From Branchiostoma floridae (Eukaryota > Chordata > Leptocardii > Amphioxiformes > Branchiostomatidae), in the NCBI RefSeq assembly GCF_000003815.2, contig NC_049986.1, positions 15,829,496 through 15,893,495 on the forward strand: a stretch of DNA of 64,000 nucleotides, given 5' to 3'. Below, one piece after another: positions 10,957 through 23,682 of the stretch (position 1 is the stretch's first letter; every line of letters begins with the position of its first letter). The translations under genes were made by a program, and so were the position numbers. The notes under the pieces are model-generated. The model had not been told where the DNA came from. It made no database searches and worked only from the letters and a program-made list of their open reading frames with translations.

Positions 10957-13383
10957 TCTACCCACGGGAGAGAGAGAGAGAGAGGGGGACGACGAGTCAG
11001 TATCGGACTGCACAGGCACAATCTTGCTAGAAACTGTTCTCCGGCAGAAGCGCTCGAGAGACAGACAGACGACTGGAAAATTTGCTGGACATTTTGGGCA
11101 CCCGTCGCTGCGGTGGTATGTCTCGTAGCGAACATACTCACACTGGACATACTCACAGTGAAAAGGATACGGAAAGCTGAAGCACCTTCTGCGATTGACA
11201 CTGAACTTGGCTGCTCAGAAAGAAGCACAAACTTTCAGCAGGACAGGTCTTACACTGTTCAACATAGTCAATAACACACTCCATAACAGTCAACAACTAC
11301 CTACATGAACAGTCATGATGTGCTGGGTTATTTTGTGTTCATTTGCAACTGTCCTGATCAGATTCAATTCTGTATACGTTGCGAAGTAACATCATCCAAC
11401 ATACCAAAAACATACCATAAAGATGAGAATGGGTTACGCAGCTGCTCTGATGTTCAGTGGCACTGAAGGTTTTTAACCAGCTCAAGTCTCTTCAATGTTT
11501 GCATTGCACTCATTACGATGTAACTGTATGATTGCATTCTGATTGTCTTCATTACACGTAGCTGATGTAGGATGTTATAGTATTATTTTTCTGAGCAAGA
11601 ATGGTCAGTACGCCAGTCAAAGAGTGCTGGTTCCAAACCGGGTATATCCACATCAGGGTACAGTAGAATTTGTACATACTGTTAAAAGCCACATGCAGTG
11701 CTACCTATGTTAACATGAAAGATGCACTCTGAAGCGAGAAGTCAGTACACGGTAGTATTTGAGCAATCTGTCTTGAAGACAGGGTTCCCAATTCAGGGTC
11801 AATATTAAGATAATAAGTTGATCATCAGTGACAACAACAGAAAACAATCTCATTCACACACACGCATGCTTCCAACCAAGTTTCATGTTATCAGAATAAC
11901 AGATGCACAACATTAATGGCAATATTCAATGATTAAGTTAGCATTTATTTACAGAGCAGTCTCTCTATTCTATAACGGTAAGATTTTTCTGTGGTGTGCA
12001 TTATGTAAAAGGAACAGGGTTGCGTTGTAAAAAAGCTGATCAATTTTAGAAATTGTTCAGTAGAATTGTGTATGGATCAGCAGCATAATCTATCGGGATG
12101 TAAGATAATATATAAATATATATATATATATATATACATGTAGTGGACTTGAGCACATACAGAAGTACCATATTTTCATGATGACAGCTGACACACACAC
12201 CCGATGTCCAGTAAACTTTTTCACCTCTTGCCACAAGTGACCTTAAGAACTATTAGTCCAACATCAAGTCAATCCAGTATACATGATTGTACCATTACTG
12301 CTGAAAAGAGTTATTCGAATCTATCATCATAGTGTTTTTGGACCAAAAAAAGACTCGTTCTGTACTTAGACAGTCATTGTTCTTTTTTTTTCCTTAATTC
12401 ACCACAATGGTGACTTCTGAATGAATAAGCTATGACCAATGTTTGCTTAGGTATTAGTATTATGGCATTGATGGGTGGTGTGGTTTTGTGTTTGCTTTTA
12501 AATTGTACATTTAGAGTCATTTGCTGCAACTTTTGATGCTTTCTTCACAACGGAGACTACAACAAAAGGAACAGAGACTTGAATGCACATTTGTTCATGT
12601 TTGACTGGACAAGATTATACGTTGCGGAAATCAAAATTTAAAAAGAGTCACTAGAAGAAACTATCAGGATTTGCAGTCAATGTCAGGTGGAGAAGGTATA
12701 ACTGTTAAAAAAAGAAAAAGAAATACCCGGTAACAAAACACAAATTCATAATATTCAGTGGTAATGTCTAAGTATCATTACATGTTGAATGTTACAGAGG
12801 TTTGGGACAGGCTCTGTTTTTAAGTCCCGCTTGTAAAGCGACAATGACATGAGTGATTGCTTAAAAAGTAATTGATGATGTAATGATATTAAGATGTTGG
12901 TATGGCATTAGACTCTACGCTACTATTGTAATAAAAAAAACAGAAAAGGCTTCAACTTGAATCGATGTTGAAAAAGCTTTTGCTTACACAACACACTGTG
13001 AAACAGGAATGGAAAGTTTAACTCTGTTCATCCTTGTTCTGTAGCACGTATTTCTAGTATTCAAGACAACTTTTACATACCATAGTGTACATATATACAT
13101 ACTATATATATACTGTATGAAGTCAAAATTACGTGCAATGTAAAAAAAGATTTAACGGTTGATGATTTACAAGGTGGATGCATCTTTGGGTGCAGTGGGT
13201 AAGAGAGTTTTCATTAGGGTAGGAAGAAAAAAGTTTTACTTGTAAATTTTTTGTCTTTGAGAAGGGTAAGTTGTGGGTTGAGTGTACAAGCCTTTAAGAA
13301 TTGTGCCCTTCGGAGGCCTAATCCTGTACCCCAGTCTTACAGTGCTTTTATAATCATGCAAATCACCATTGGAAGATAATAAA
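10957..13383 (+). other. NR5A: Probable NR5A 3' untranslated region
   Basis: No coding signal follows the stop. A GA-rich run lies at 10970-10985 and an (AT)n at about 12110-12136. The hexamer AATAAA at 13378-13383 is a candidate polyadenylation signal, about 2.4 kb after the stop. Other A-rich words are present, so the UTR end is inference. Confidence 0.45.
13378..13383 (+). terminator. Candidate polyadenylation signal AATAAA
   Basis: Canonical hexamer in the first clearly noncoding region after NR5A, followed by a T/G-rich stretch (TGTGTGAGTATTG). No transcript evidence is available here. Confidence 0.35.
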
Positions 13384-13445
13384 TTGATGTATACTTACTT
13401 ACTCTGTGTGAGTATTGAATCTCTTTATCTTCCATGTCATAACGT

Positions 13446-13478
13446 CATGTATGTATGTATGTATGTATGAATAAATGA
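13446..13478. repeat. Tetranucleotide repeat (ATGT)n
   Basis: Repeated ATGTATGT units, continuing into AATAAATGAATGAA. Confidence 0.85.
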
Positions 13479-13741
13479 ATGAAAAAAAGCGAGCAAAAGA
13501 AAGAACAAAAGAATGAAAGTAAAAGAAAGAAAGAAAACAAAGAAAAAAATGGAAGGAATGCAATTATTATTCATCTATCAAAGTCAATTAGGGAGTCAAG
13601 AATATCTTACAACCTGCACATTGGGTTACCAAGTCCAAAAGGGGCAAAACTAAATGTTGAATATAGACATGTTGTAGGGATGTGAAAACTAGCCGACATG
13701 CCCACCTGTGTCAGGGACACAGGCAGCAGTATAATCAGAAA

Positions 13742-13935
13742 TACTGTAAATGCAGAAATTTTTGCGTTGGCTTTGTGTTCGCTGTTTTTGCGTAGTCAAT
13801 TTACCGCAAACTTAAAACTACTGCAAACATCCATGGCGGTAAGAGACTACAGTGCAACGGTGCTACTGCGACCTTAAAACCACTGCGAACAGTCCTTTTT
13901 CCTGTTACCTCGAAATTAAATTTGTATTCAATACT
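13742..13935 (-). mobile_element. MITE, TACTGTAAATGCA family, copy 2
   Basis: Starts TACTGTAAATGCAGAAA and carries the reverse-orientation hallmark GTAAGAGACTACAGTGCAACG and TACCTCGAAATTAAA. The right terminus is degraded. Orientation is opposite to the copy at 3229. Confidence 0.8.
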
Positions 13936-14069
13936 GCTGCCACTACTTACTGTTTTGTTTATGAAGGTTAGACTTCCCGATCAACAATTAACTAAAGGCA
14001 ATTCAATCCCTAATTAGAATTGGATATTTGCCTCCGGATCTTTCAGTGATGGATAGTGTAACTAGCAGT

Positions 14070-14134
14070 CAGATTATTATTGGATTTAGCAGAGTACTTT
14101 GGAATTTCGCTTGTAGCCTTTTACAGCTTAAACT

Positions 14135-14190
<56 letters not shown>

Positions 14191-14503
14191 ATATGATATT
14201 AAAGCTGATATTTTGTGAAAACCATTGCTGGTACACAACGGATCATATTAGCCCCCAGCGGGGGTCTTTACGCCTCGTTAAAAACCTAAAAATCTTGAGA
14301 TTTATTCCAAAAATCTTGAGACGTTTCGAGTTGATCTTGAGATTTTTCACGACAATCTTGAGATCTTTTTATTCAGTCTCAAGATTCTTTTAAAAGATCT
14401 CAAGATTTTTTCCAGACAAAATATCAGCTACGTATTAAAGTTTAAGCTGTAAAAGGCTACAAGCAATAGTCCAAAGTACTCTGCTAAATCCGATAATAAT
14501 CTG
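14070..14503. mobile_element. Non-autonomous DNA element with ~60-bp inverted ends
   Basis: The left end (CAGATTATTATTGGATTTAG, then CAGAGTACTTTGG and GCTTGTAGCCTTTTACAGC) is the inverse of the right end (GCTGTAAAAGGCTACAAGC, CCAAAGTACTCTGC, AATCCGATAATAATCTG). The interior has a long (TA)n at about 14138-14188 and six or so copies of ATCTTGAGAT, some inverted. No coding capacity; a transposase would have to act in trans. Confidence 0.85.
14138..14188. repeat. (TA)n microsatellite
   Basis: About 25 uninterrupted TA units inside the inverted-end element at 14070-14503. Confidence 0.95.
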
Positions 14504-14960
14504 CCATCAAACTGGAAAATCCTTCTCACTCACTCTCACTCAGGCCTGTAGCTTTTCTGAGTTATAGACTTCGAAATGTTTAGCTGGTTTCCCCAGTTTA
14601 TAGATGTCAATGTATTGAATTGTTCCAACAGTCCTTTCTGGTAACGTGAAAGAGGAACAATGGATGTCAGTCAAAGCATTGAAAAGCAAATCTTCAACTT
14701 TTATCCAGTTTGAAGAGATTGAAATACCTGTAACCACTGTTATATGTATCCAATAATGAAATTGGTCAGCCAAATATGTCTCAATAGTTAACTGTCGAAA
14801 AAGAAACTTAAGTTTAAGGAAATTTCTTCGTTTAAACATTCATAGCATACAAAATGTATACAATAGTTCAGCAAACAGATGAAAAAAAAACATTTATATT
14901 CCAAGGCCAGACAAAAATCATTTTGTGAAAAATGAAATTTCATAACTAATTTTCATCTGC

Positions 14961-14969
14961 TCAAGGTCA
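14961..14969 (+). promoter_or_regulatory. Consensus NR5 response element (SFRE)
   Basis: TCAAGGTCA exactly matches the NR5/FTZ-F1 half-site consensus YCAAGGYCR. It lies about 1.6 kb past the probable NR5A 3' end. A single 9-bp match is expected by chance in a window this size, so function is not supported. Confidence 0.25.
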
Positions 14970-15847
14970 TAATGGGAGTACCACACCTTCCTGAAGGTCA
15001 CATCAAAGCTTGCCACACATTTTGTTTTCACCAAAAATCAGAATTGAAAACATGTAATATTGTCCAGAAGGTTTGATTGATTGGCCCATGGACGAAGAGA
15101 GTTCAATTTTCTAGCTGATAATTGAATGCTTATGCAAGTAAGGTCAAATAAGGTTGCTTGGTAGTTACACAACCAACACCTATAGCAGGTGATATGAGGT
15201 TATCCAGTTTTGCCATTCAAAGCTCTTTCATTATACGTTAAAAGAATTTTAAAGACCATGCAAAACTAAATTCCAACATCTTATATTCCACAACAATTAT
15301 GGTAACATTTGTCTAAAATACACAGACATGATTGCACCATATATACACCCTTCACGATCCTATTTTTGAACATTGCGCAATAAGAAAAATCATTCTTCAG
15401 ATTCCCAAGAGGCTATCTAGGGTCTGCATGCTCTTTTCCATAGGGCGTGGGCCTTTTTAAGTTTCTCTAATTCATAGAGAAGCTATTTTATTTCCTGCAA
15501 TTTGTAGTAAGGATGGCAAAACTTTACCGTAAAATGTTAAACCAGTACATTTGATGTTAAGTGTAAGTGTAAGCCTAAAACTTTAATTTAAAGCCTAAGG
15601 CATGCAATTCATAGTCTGGCCTTCCAATTTGCATAAGTCCTGGTGCAGTCTACCAGCAAATTTTATCCTGAAAGTACATTGTACAGGAAATGGCATTTCA
15701 GAAGGATTAAAAAATTTTCTGTCCCAACATGACAAATTTCTGTCCAAGGAATGAGGGACAGGTCCTGGCCTGGATACAGTCCTGATCATGTGCAGACAAG
15801 TTGCACGGCAAGAAACAACTTGAAGTTTGTACAGCATGTGTGCATGA

Positions 15848-16070
15848 CTCAACTTTATCGCGGGGTGACCTTTATCCGTTGTCTTTAAAAACAGCACATT
15901 TAGGAATATTAAGTATGTGGACTGTGGTTTCAAATTTGTGATATTTTCAAAATGTTCCAATTTCAAACCACCATCCGTCAACTTCATATCCCTAAATACA
16001 CTTTTTTTTTACAAACAACAGATATACATGTGCATGTAGGTCACCCTCGGATAAAGATGAACCAGTGTTA
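15848..16070. mobile_element. MITE, GTTCACCTTTATCCG family, copy 1
   Basis: Palindromic element: GGTGACCTTTATCCGTTG near the left end, GATAAAGATGAACC at the right, and the family core TTTCAAACCACCATCCGTC. Copies also lie at 17368, 22669, 28963 and a fragment at 28291. Confidence 0.8.
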
Positions 16071-16364
16071 CACATACAATATCTATACAATCCGTCATGT
16101 ACATGTTCTACACTTATAATTATTGTATGCATGCTACAGTTGTACCTTTCCAATGTTTGCCATCTGAATACTGGGATACTCATTACTGGGATATGCATGT
16201 CTAGTAAATTTCATTACCTTTTGATTCATACACAAAAAGCTAATTCTTAATCTATGTTAATGAAGTATTCAGATTATTTAAGTCATTTGCTATTTTTGTT
16301 GTTGAGTTGGACTTGACAAAACAGAAGGTAGTCTCCTATCATTTCACACACCTTTCAGGCAGGA

Positions 16365-16381
16365 CACGTGACCTTTGCCCC
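16365..16381. promoter_or_regulatory. E-box overlapping a DR1-type nuclear receptor site
   Basis: CACGTG (16365-16370) overlaps TGACCTTTGCCCC, whose reverse reads GGGGCAAAGGTCA, a good DR1 (HNF4/RXR-type) element. Sequence match only. Confidence 0.3.
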
Positions 16382-17367
16382 CTCCACCAGGTGTTGCAAT
16401 TCTCCAGATGTGGCTCCCTCGGGGATGGTCTCGTAGGTTCATTCATTGCTTCCAAATAGAATCAGGCAGACTGAGTTTGGAAGTCAGCTTCATTTTGAAA
16501 TGAGCCACTAAAATTCAACGTTCTGGTCCTTACTCTCAACCGCAACTGTATTATACAATGAACAAAGAGTAAAGTCAAGGCACTCGTCAGTCTCGCAGAA
16601 CCATGAGTAGTACTAGCAGGCAGCATAATCTTCAATAAGTTGAAGGTGGCTGCCTTAATTGAAAGAAGAAGTATTAAATTCTACACAATGTACAGAGAAA
16701 TTTGTACAAAATACAGTGTTACCCTTCAGATGTGAATTAGTGAACATCCAAACTTATAAATCAATTACTTCTAGTTCTTGATTCCTGCCACCAGGTAATT
16801 CACCCTCAGTTGGTGTATCATTGCAGTCGGTAGGTACCCAATGCATTGAGTAATGAGGCTGTTTTACGTTTATGAAGGTTAGACACTAGACAGTCTAGTG
16901 ATGTTGAAGAAGAGTGATGGATGTCACTCGAAATGTCCGGAAGTAAATATCCGTTTTTTATCCAGTTGTAGAGATTGAATTGTATTTGAAAGAGGCTGTT
17001 TTACGTAAAGCTGATTTCTGTCCGTGACATTTGGAACCTGGTACTGCGACTTGCAAAAAATGTTCTTGTGACAAGCAGAAAAACAAGAATTCTGAAAACT
17101 TGCAGATTGTATACAGTGACTTTTGTTTAACAACCTGTCAGTGAGACTTTGTCAGTGAGAGGACATCCCCAACTAAAGCATAAGGTGCTCATTTTGACAA
17201 CCCAGAACCATGCGGTCGAGAAGCGGTATATCCAACCAACCACTAGATCATGGCACGTCACCTCTGACTTACAGGACCCCCTTTCTTGGTATTCAACAGG
17301 AAACAAGGGTATCATGAGATTCACAAACTGAGGAGCATTTAGACAAACTGCAATTTCCATTTACCTT

Positions 17368-17582
17368 AACATTAGTTCCCCTTTAATAGTGGGGTAACCT
17401 AGATTCGTTGTTGTAAAAAACTGGGTATTTAGAGATTTCAGGTCAATGATGTGGAATTCAAATGTCAACATCTAAAAAAATATTGCAATACAACCTTCCA
17501 ACAGCATAATGATCCCCAAATACCCTATTTTTAGATACAACGGATATAGGTTACCCTACGGATAAAGGCGAACTAACGTTAC
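17368..17582. mobile_element. MITE, GTTCACCTTTATCCG family, copy 2 (diverged)
   Basis: Right end CTACGGATAAAGGCGAACTA and left-end words TTAGTTCCCCTTTA and GGGGTAACCTAGATTCG match the family. The interior is more diverged than in other copies. Confidence 0.7.
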
Positions 17583-18183
17583 AGTTTTTTTTAGGCAGGG
17601 TAGCATGCACCACAGAAGAAATATTGCAAATAGCTAATGAATTTTAATTCTATGATAATTGTATGATACAGAAAAAGTACACGTGACCCGACATTGTGTA
17701 CTGAATAAGGCAGATTAATTATCAAGGTTATTTTTCAGAAAAAAAGTTCCATTTTTTTCTAACCTAAAACTGTATCGTCTCATATTACCTGACAAACTGA
17801 CTTTTGCTTAACAAGAAGAATACATTTGAGCTTTTCCCCTTACAAGTGTGCCCTCAGTGCCCGACTACGTCCTGTCATTTGTCCCTTTATCAGTCTTCAA
17901 GTACATTCAAAACTCACTCTAGCCTGGAGCCATGTCCATGCAATCTTTTTGTCACTTGTTCAGGAACATTGCAGCTATACATGGCACATGTACAAAGGCT
18001 CAGCTTTCAAGGGCAAAGACAAAATGTAAAAAAAACATAATTTTTCAAAATACATGGTATTACAAATGTAGTTACGTCTATTGAACATTCAAGAAGTTAT
18101 TGGGTTTCACACCCAGGGGTGAATCACCAATACACTTTGTTGAAAAAATAAAACAAATTTAAGGGTATCAATTTAAAGATGAT

Positions 18184-18213
18184 ACTGTATCATCATCATC
18201 ATCATCATCACGG
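18184..18213. repeat. (ATC)n microsatellite
   Basis: Consecutive ATC units, about eight, in noncoding sequence. Confidence 0.85.
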
Positions 18214-18534
18214 GTGAGTTGCCCAGACCAGTTCCACTCTCCCCCTCCTGACATCTCTGTCCCCCATAGTGTTCTTTAAATACTGTATAACCTGCATGTT
18301 TAATGTATGAAAGTTTCAATATCGTTACACTCAATCAGATATTCCCCACAATCCACAATTCCTTATTATTTAAATCAGTAGGTCCTCCTCTCCAAGCAGA
18401 GGGTAAGCTCTGGCTAATGTTTTCGACATCTTTCAAGGCATTTTTATTGAGCTTTCTATTTTATCAGGTTGTCTTTTTGTCCACCAGATAAACCTCTGTG
18501 TTTATGTTTATAAGGCATTGATACAAATGTACAG

Positions 18535-18770
18535 CCACAGTAGTTATTGATCATGACTGTGTCTAGGGCACAGTGTTTGAAGGCAAAGCCCAACCCTCTC
18601 CTTCCACCACCTTTTACATCCCTGACTGAAGTAAGGCACCCGTTATTACATCTGGCTAGAGCAAGGTAAGTCGTGTGAAGTGCCTTTCCCAAGGGCACAA
18701 GATCCTGACAAGATTCAAACTAGGGACCTTTGGTTCTGGGCTAAATACCCTAAAGTTACACCACACAACC
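18535..18770 (-). mobile_element. tRNA-derived SINE, minus orientation
   Basis: The reverse complement has a B-box-like AGTTTGAATCTTG, then CTTGTGCCCTTGGGAAAGGC, then a body (GTAAAAGGTGGTGGAAGGAG, GGGTTGGGCTTTGCC) matching the element at 3013-3228. The word GTGCCTTTCCCAAGGGCACA is shared with the SINEs at 31350 and 43260. Confidence 0.75.
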
Positions 18771-21158
18771 CCACACCCATCAAAGGACGCCTGATAAAAA
18801 CCAGCCAGAACATAAAGTTCTACTTAGTGAATCCATCACCAACAGACTTCCTGTGTTCCGTCGACATAACCATTTTAATCTTACAATTTTGTGGGAATGT
18901 TTGTTTATCTGCATGTAAATGTTTGATGCCAAGCCCTTTTATAAAGAAACAATCAGACAAGAGTTTCCGCCAAAAAGCCCTGACATTCCTGCAAAAAGTG
19001 ATACTTGGTACTAAAATTAGGGACACAAAAGGATCACCGTGCTTAAACTGACAACAACCCACATAAAACCAACAGAACTATCTGTGATAAGAGCCCTTAG
19101 CTGAAGAACTGAAGATAAAAGGGACTATTTTGAGCACTTTGCAAATAAAGATATCTAAATTGAGAAAAAGCCAGACGGGAAAGGTGTGGCATATACCAGC
19201 TGACGGTAACAAACTCAGCATATTTAGGATTAATGATAAATATAGATTTATAGATAGATTGAATGGAATAACAAGCTTTCCACCATTCCACTGTTTTCCA
19301 CCATTTGTTCATGTCTTGGTGTCAATGTGAGCAGTGTATAACATGATAAAGGATATTAGATAACATTCTTTTGATTCACTACTAGGCAAGATATGTGGCT
19401 TTTTTAACCTTCAATGCTGAGCAACACTCACTGGGGGTATTTCACACTGCAGCTAGGTATCGCAGCTAACAATGCTGTCCCACACCTATTGTCCAGCGGC
19501 AATAAAAAAGAAAGGTTAACAATTGTTATAATGCTCCAGCTGCTTTTGATTTTAAATGTATAAACTATTTTATTCTACTGATATTTGTCCAATGTTGTAA
19601 TGTATGTGGTCATGATATCAGCCTGCTGCCTATGTGTCCACATTGTATTGTCTATGTTGCAATCTGAATAAAGACTGAATGATGATAGACTGAATGCCAG
19701 TCTATAGATTTAATGATAACATACATTAGTAATCAGGGTGACTGTGAAGCATATTGCCAGCATATTGTGGTAATGTCTTAGTCATGATTAATAATCATTG
19801 AGACAGCACATAACAATGGCTGGTAACGTAGGGAAAACAATTTCCATCCGAAAATTGTTCCAAGCACCATTTCTGTTAAAAACACAATGGACAGAGCTAA
19901 ATGTGCAACCCAATGGGAGAAATATCTGTCAGCTCTTCTACAAAATAAGAAGAAAACTAGAAGTAACTTTTTCTCTGTCTGTTTAACAGTACGCAAGATC
20001 TAACATCTATTATCATAATACCACCAAGTTTACTGCTAGTTCGCAAGCGATACTAATTTGACAAATTATTAATGCCTCATTTTCTCCAGTTACATGTTGC
20101 TGGTAAAGCTTACCTTTGCCACTTGTTTTCAGTATCTTTTTTTGTGTCTCTTGTCGTGCTAAAAACGATATACAATGTATTGTAATCGTAACACACCGCA
20201 GAATTACACGGAGAAGGGCGCGTGGTTGGGACGGGGTTCAATAATGCTGCCAGGAAGAAACACGGCACTATTAACTGCCGCTATATACCTTTATTCATCC
20301 TCTGCTGTTCCTTCCTTTCCTGTTAGTAATTGCACAAAACAAAAACCTGCATGACCATACAAAAAGTCATGAGAAAACGGACGTTTACTGTCAAGAACTT
20401 TCATTTAATTTTGGACTGTCACAACTGCTATGACGTAAAACTTCACTGCTGGTGTAGCATTAAAAATGGCGGGAAAATGTTGGCGTACGTTCAATTTGAC
20501 CCATTCAGCCATAGATCCGGGCGATAATGCAACGGCTCTTCACACTTTTACACGAGTTGTAGGTCACCAACAGAACTACAAGATTGCTGTTGAATCATGC
20601 TCATCTTGTGCCGTGAGTATGTGTGATTATTATCTACAAATCTTGCGATGAACGTGACAGTGTGTTCGTCCCACGACGAGCTCGCCTACCCCGAAAATGA
20701 ACTGAAAACTTTCCTTGTTGTCTTCGAATGCACTGTTATCGAAGCCTTTTTTAAAATATGTGAAACACGTGGATGTCTGAAGTGTGCATACCTCGAAAAT
20801 AACTGTTGCTGCGCTAGTGGATCACCGAAAATTTATCGTTTATGTCATTTGGCGGTATAAATATTACTGCCGGTGTTATGCCAATAGATGTTATATGATG
20901 AAGAATTGACTGAGCTAGCATTACCTATTTTCATCCAATTGTGTCTTTGTCCTTTTATTGCTTTATCTCAAGAGCATATATATCAGAAAAAATGGCATAT
21001 AAAATGTCTAAGTGATCTACATGACATTGTATAGACAAAAAGTAAAGTTACTATCATGTTTGTCTGCTGATTGTTTGACGCAGGTGAACAAAATAATATA
21101 ATTGCTCAGTCTAAGAACTTTTGCCTAACTTCAGTCCAGGACGTCCTTTGGACAGGAT

Positions 21159-21472
21159 GTAAAGGTGGGGTCACCCGTGCGTATATATTTAAGTCCGTAT
21201 GAGGTGCGCATGGGAGTATTTGCCTCCACCAGGCTCCACAGGTCATTCGAAATATAATAGAAATTGGACAAACGTAAACAGGTAACATGTCAGACGAGTT
21301 AGCTGGGTCGCTAACCATACTTCTCGGTCAGCTAACTCATCTGGCGTATCTATATTTGTCCAATTTGTACTATTTTTCCCGCGACCTGTGGAGCCTGGTA
21401 GAGACTAAGAGCTTCATACGCACCTCAAACGGACTTGAATATATACGCATGTGTGACCCCACCTTTAGTAAG
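21159..21472. mobile_element. Fold-back (inverted duplication) element
   Basis: About 21159-21300 is the reverse complement of about 21310-21472. Paired words include GGTGGGGTCAC / GTGACCCCACC, GTGCGTATATATTTAAGTCC and GCCTCCACCAGGCTCCACAG. Arms are about 140 bp and the centre is near GTTAGCTGGGTCGCTAACC. Both strands carry short open frames derived from the same arm, so these are mirror images and not two genes. Confidence 0.8.
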
Positions 21473-22668
21473 GACTGTGGCAAGATGCACTTCATGATTG
21501 CGGGCACTAAAAGAAAGAATTTGATACATCAATCGTACTGTCAACATACACAAAAAAAGTTGAAATAGAGACAAAGACATTTAAAATCAATAATCTTGCG
21601 TCTGTTGGAGCAAATGATAGTTTTGATAATGGCAATGTTAGCATATACGTACAACAGAGATGAAGAGTATTCTATTTTTTACAAAAATATGACAACAAGG
21701 ATGTGCAGTGTGTGCCCAGTCATGTGGGATGTTTCAAAGCTACGGTCATTGGCCTGTGGTTATTAATCTCATTTTGTCCACGTGTCTGAAATCTAAATGG
21801 GGTTCTTCAGCTAGATTTTTTTTTTGGCTTAAAATGCTAGTTTTGTCACCTATTTTTACCCCAGTTATTTTTTGGGTATTCATGTGGGATAAATGACTAA
21901 GGTGCAGTGCATTATGCACCGACCTACCAGCTTGCAGGATGTCAACTTATTGCAGGCTTTAGTTGTGGAGATATCAATTTTCTAAAAATTTGTTTGGAGA
22001 AGAAGAAGAAACAATTTATCTCCCTTCTCTGAGAGTAGACATTTTGATTACACTTTGATTCACCTATCGGTTGTCAAGCGATGTTGTCGGAGGACAAAGG
22101 AAATGTGAGCAAAATGCAGGCCACAGAAAACCACAAGGCTGATATTATATTACGGGTCAAATTCTATTGTTATTACGTTAATTCTGAACGAGTTACTTTG
22201 AACAAAGTGGAAGGCAGGGAGTTTGTAGCTAGCCTGAGGCATCAAGTCTGATGGAGCGAAATTTTCACGGCCACTTTTCACCTGCCAGGTTCAAAAAAAG
22301 AACAACTGCTCAATTAGTTCTATTTGTATGGAACATGTCTGTTAAAGTGGCTGATGGTAATTTTCATTGTTCAGGACCTGAATGACATTTTACCATTTTG
22401 ATTTCTTCTTAACTTGACAAGAGCAGTAACAGTTTTTGGCCCCAGGAAAGGGCCCCTTCCCGCGGACCTACTCTCCTTGGTCCAATTATTCCCCTGTTTG
22501 CCCAATTCTACTATCCGTCCCCCATTTGGCCTGGTGGAGGACAGTCAAGATAAAGTAGTGACTGTCATACCTTTGACTTTTACATGTAACTTCTAAGTAA
22601 ACTTAAAGCCCCTTCTCCACTAGATGATGATATCTAGATAGATGTACAGCAACCAAGATTGGATTTAT

Positions 22669-22895
22669 GTAACGCTAGTTCACTTTTATCCGTGGTGTAA
22701 CCTTTATCCGTTGTTTTTAATAACTGGGTATTTGGGGATATCAAGTCGACAGACATAGGTTTCAAACTACTGTATTTTGAAAATATTGCAATTTGAAACC
22801 ACCATCCGTCAACTTGATATCACTAAATACCTCGTTTTAAAAACAACGCATATGGGTTACCTTGCAATAGTTGCAAATAAAGGTGAACTAGGGTC
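22669..22895. mobile_element. MITE, GTTCACCTTTATCCG family, copy 3
   Basis: Best preserved copy: left GCTAGTTCACTTTTATCCG and GTAACCTTTATCCGTTG, right AAATAAAGGTGAACTAGGG, with an internal palindrome of GGTATTTGGGGATATCAAG against CTTGATATCACTAAATACC. Confidence 0.85.
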
Positions 22896-23682
22896 AACAC
22901 TTGATTTCATAATTGGAATATGAAGCAATTAAGATGTATGACACTACATGCAAAATGTAACAAAATATGTTCTTTACCTATAAAATTTGTGGAGGGACCT
23001 GTCAAATGGCAGCTCAGCACTTGATCAGAAATCACAGCCATTTAATGGAGTCAGTTAATTGTGCTATCTCACAGGGAAGACTTGATCCAGCTATGACAGT
23101 GTTACTTTATCCGGTCCAACTTATACAATAATACGTAATATATATCTACAAATTCAACAACTCAAAATTTACAAACAGCAACAGTACAATCCATGGCTGG
23201 AGACAACCAGTATTTTCAGACAACATTCTGAGTCAAGTTGTGATAATGGGCAAACTTCAATATTAGGGGTGGATACTGGTACAGAAAATTCAGGTTCAGG
23301 TCCGTTTCAGGTCCAGAGGATCAGGTCCAGCTGTGGACCTGAACCTGGACCTGAATCGGTGTGTGAAAACTTGTGAATGGACAATACTCAAAACAATGGT
23401 CCATTTAGCTACAAAGAAATATGTTTGACTCCCACTACCATTTCAAAATCCTACAAGGATAACTGCCTCTGTAAAATTGACTGTAAAACTTGGTAGAAAT
23501 GACTATAAACTCTACTGTACTTTGCTCTTGGTATTTTTTTACCAGTAAGGTCCCAAAACATGTGAATGCCTGATCACATAACATGTTAATTTTCCAATCG
23601 GTCCAACATCCGGTCCATCAAATTTGTTCAGGTCCGTTTTTTTCCAGACCGGTCCAATACGAAAAAACAGTTTTGTACCGGT

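Noticed and set aside
21106-21568. Opposing frames of 70 and 93 codons
   Set aside because: They are mirror translations of the two arms of one inverted duplication.
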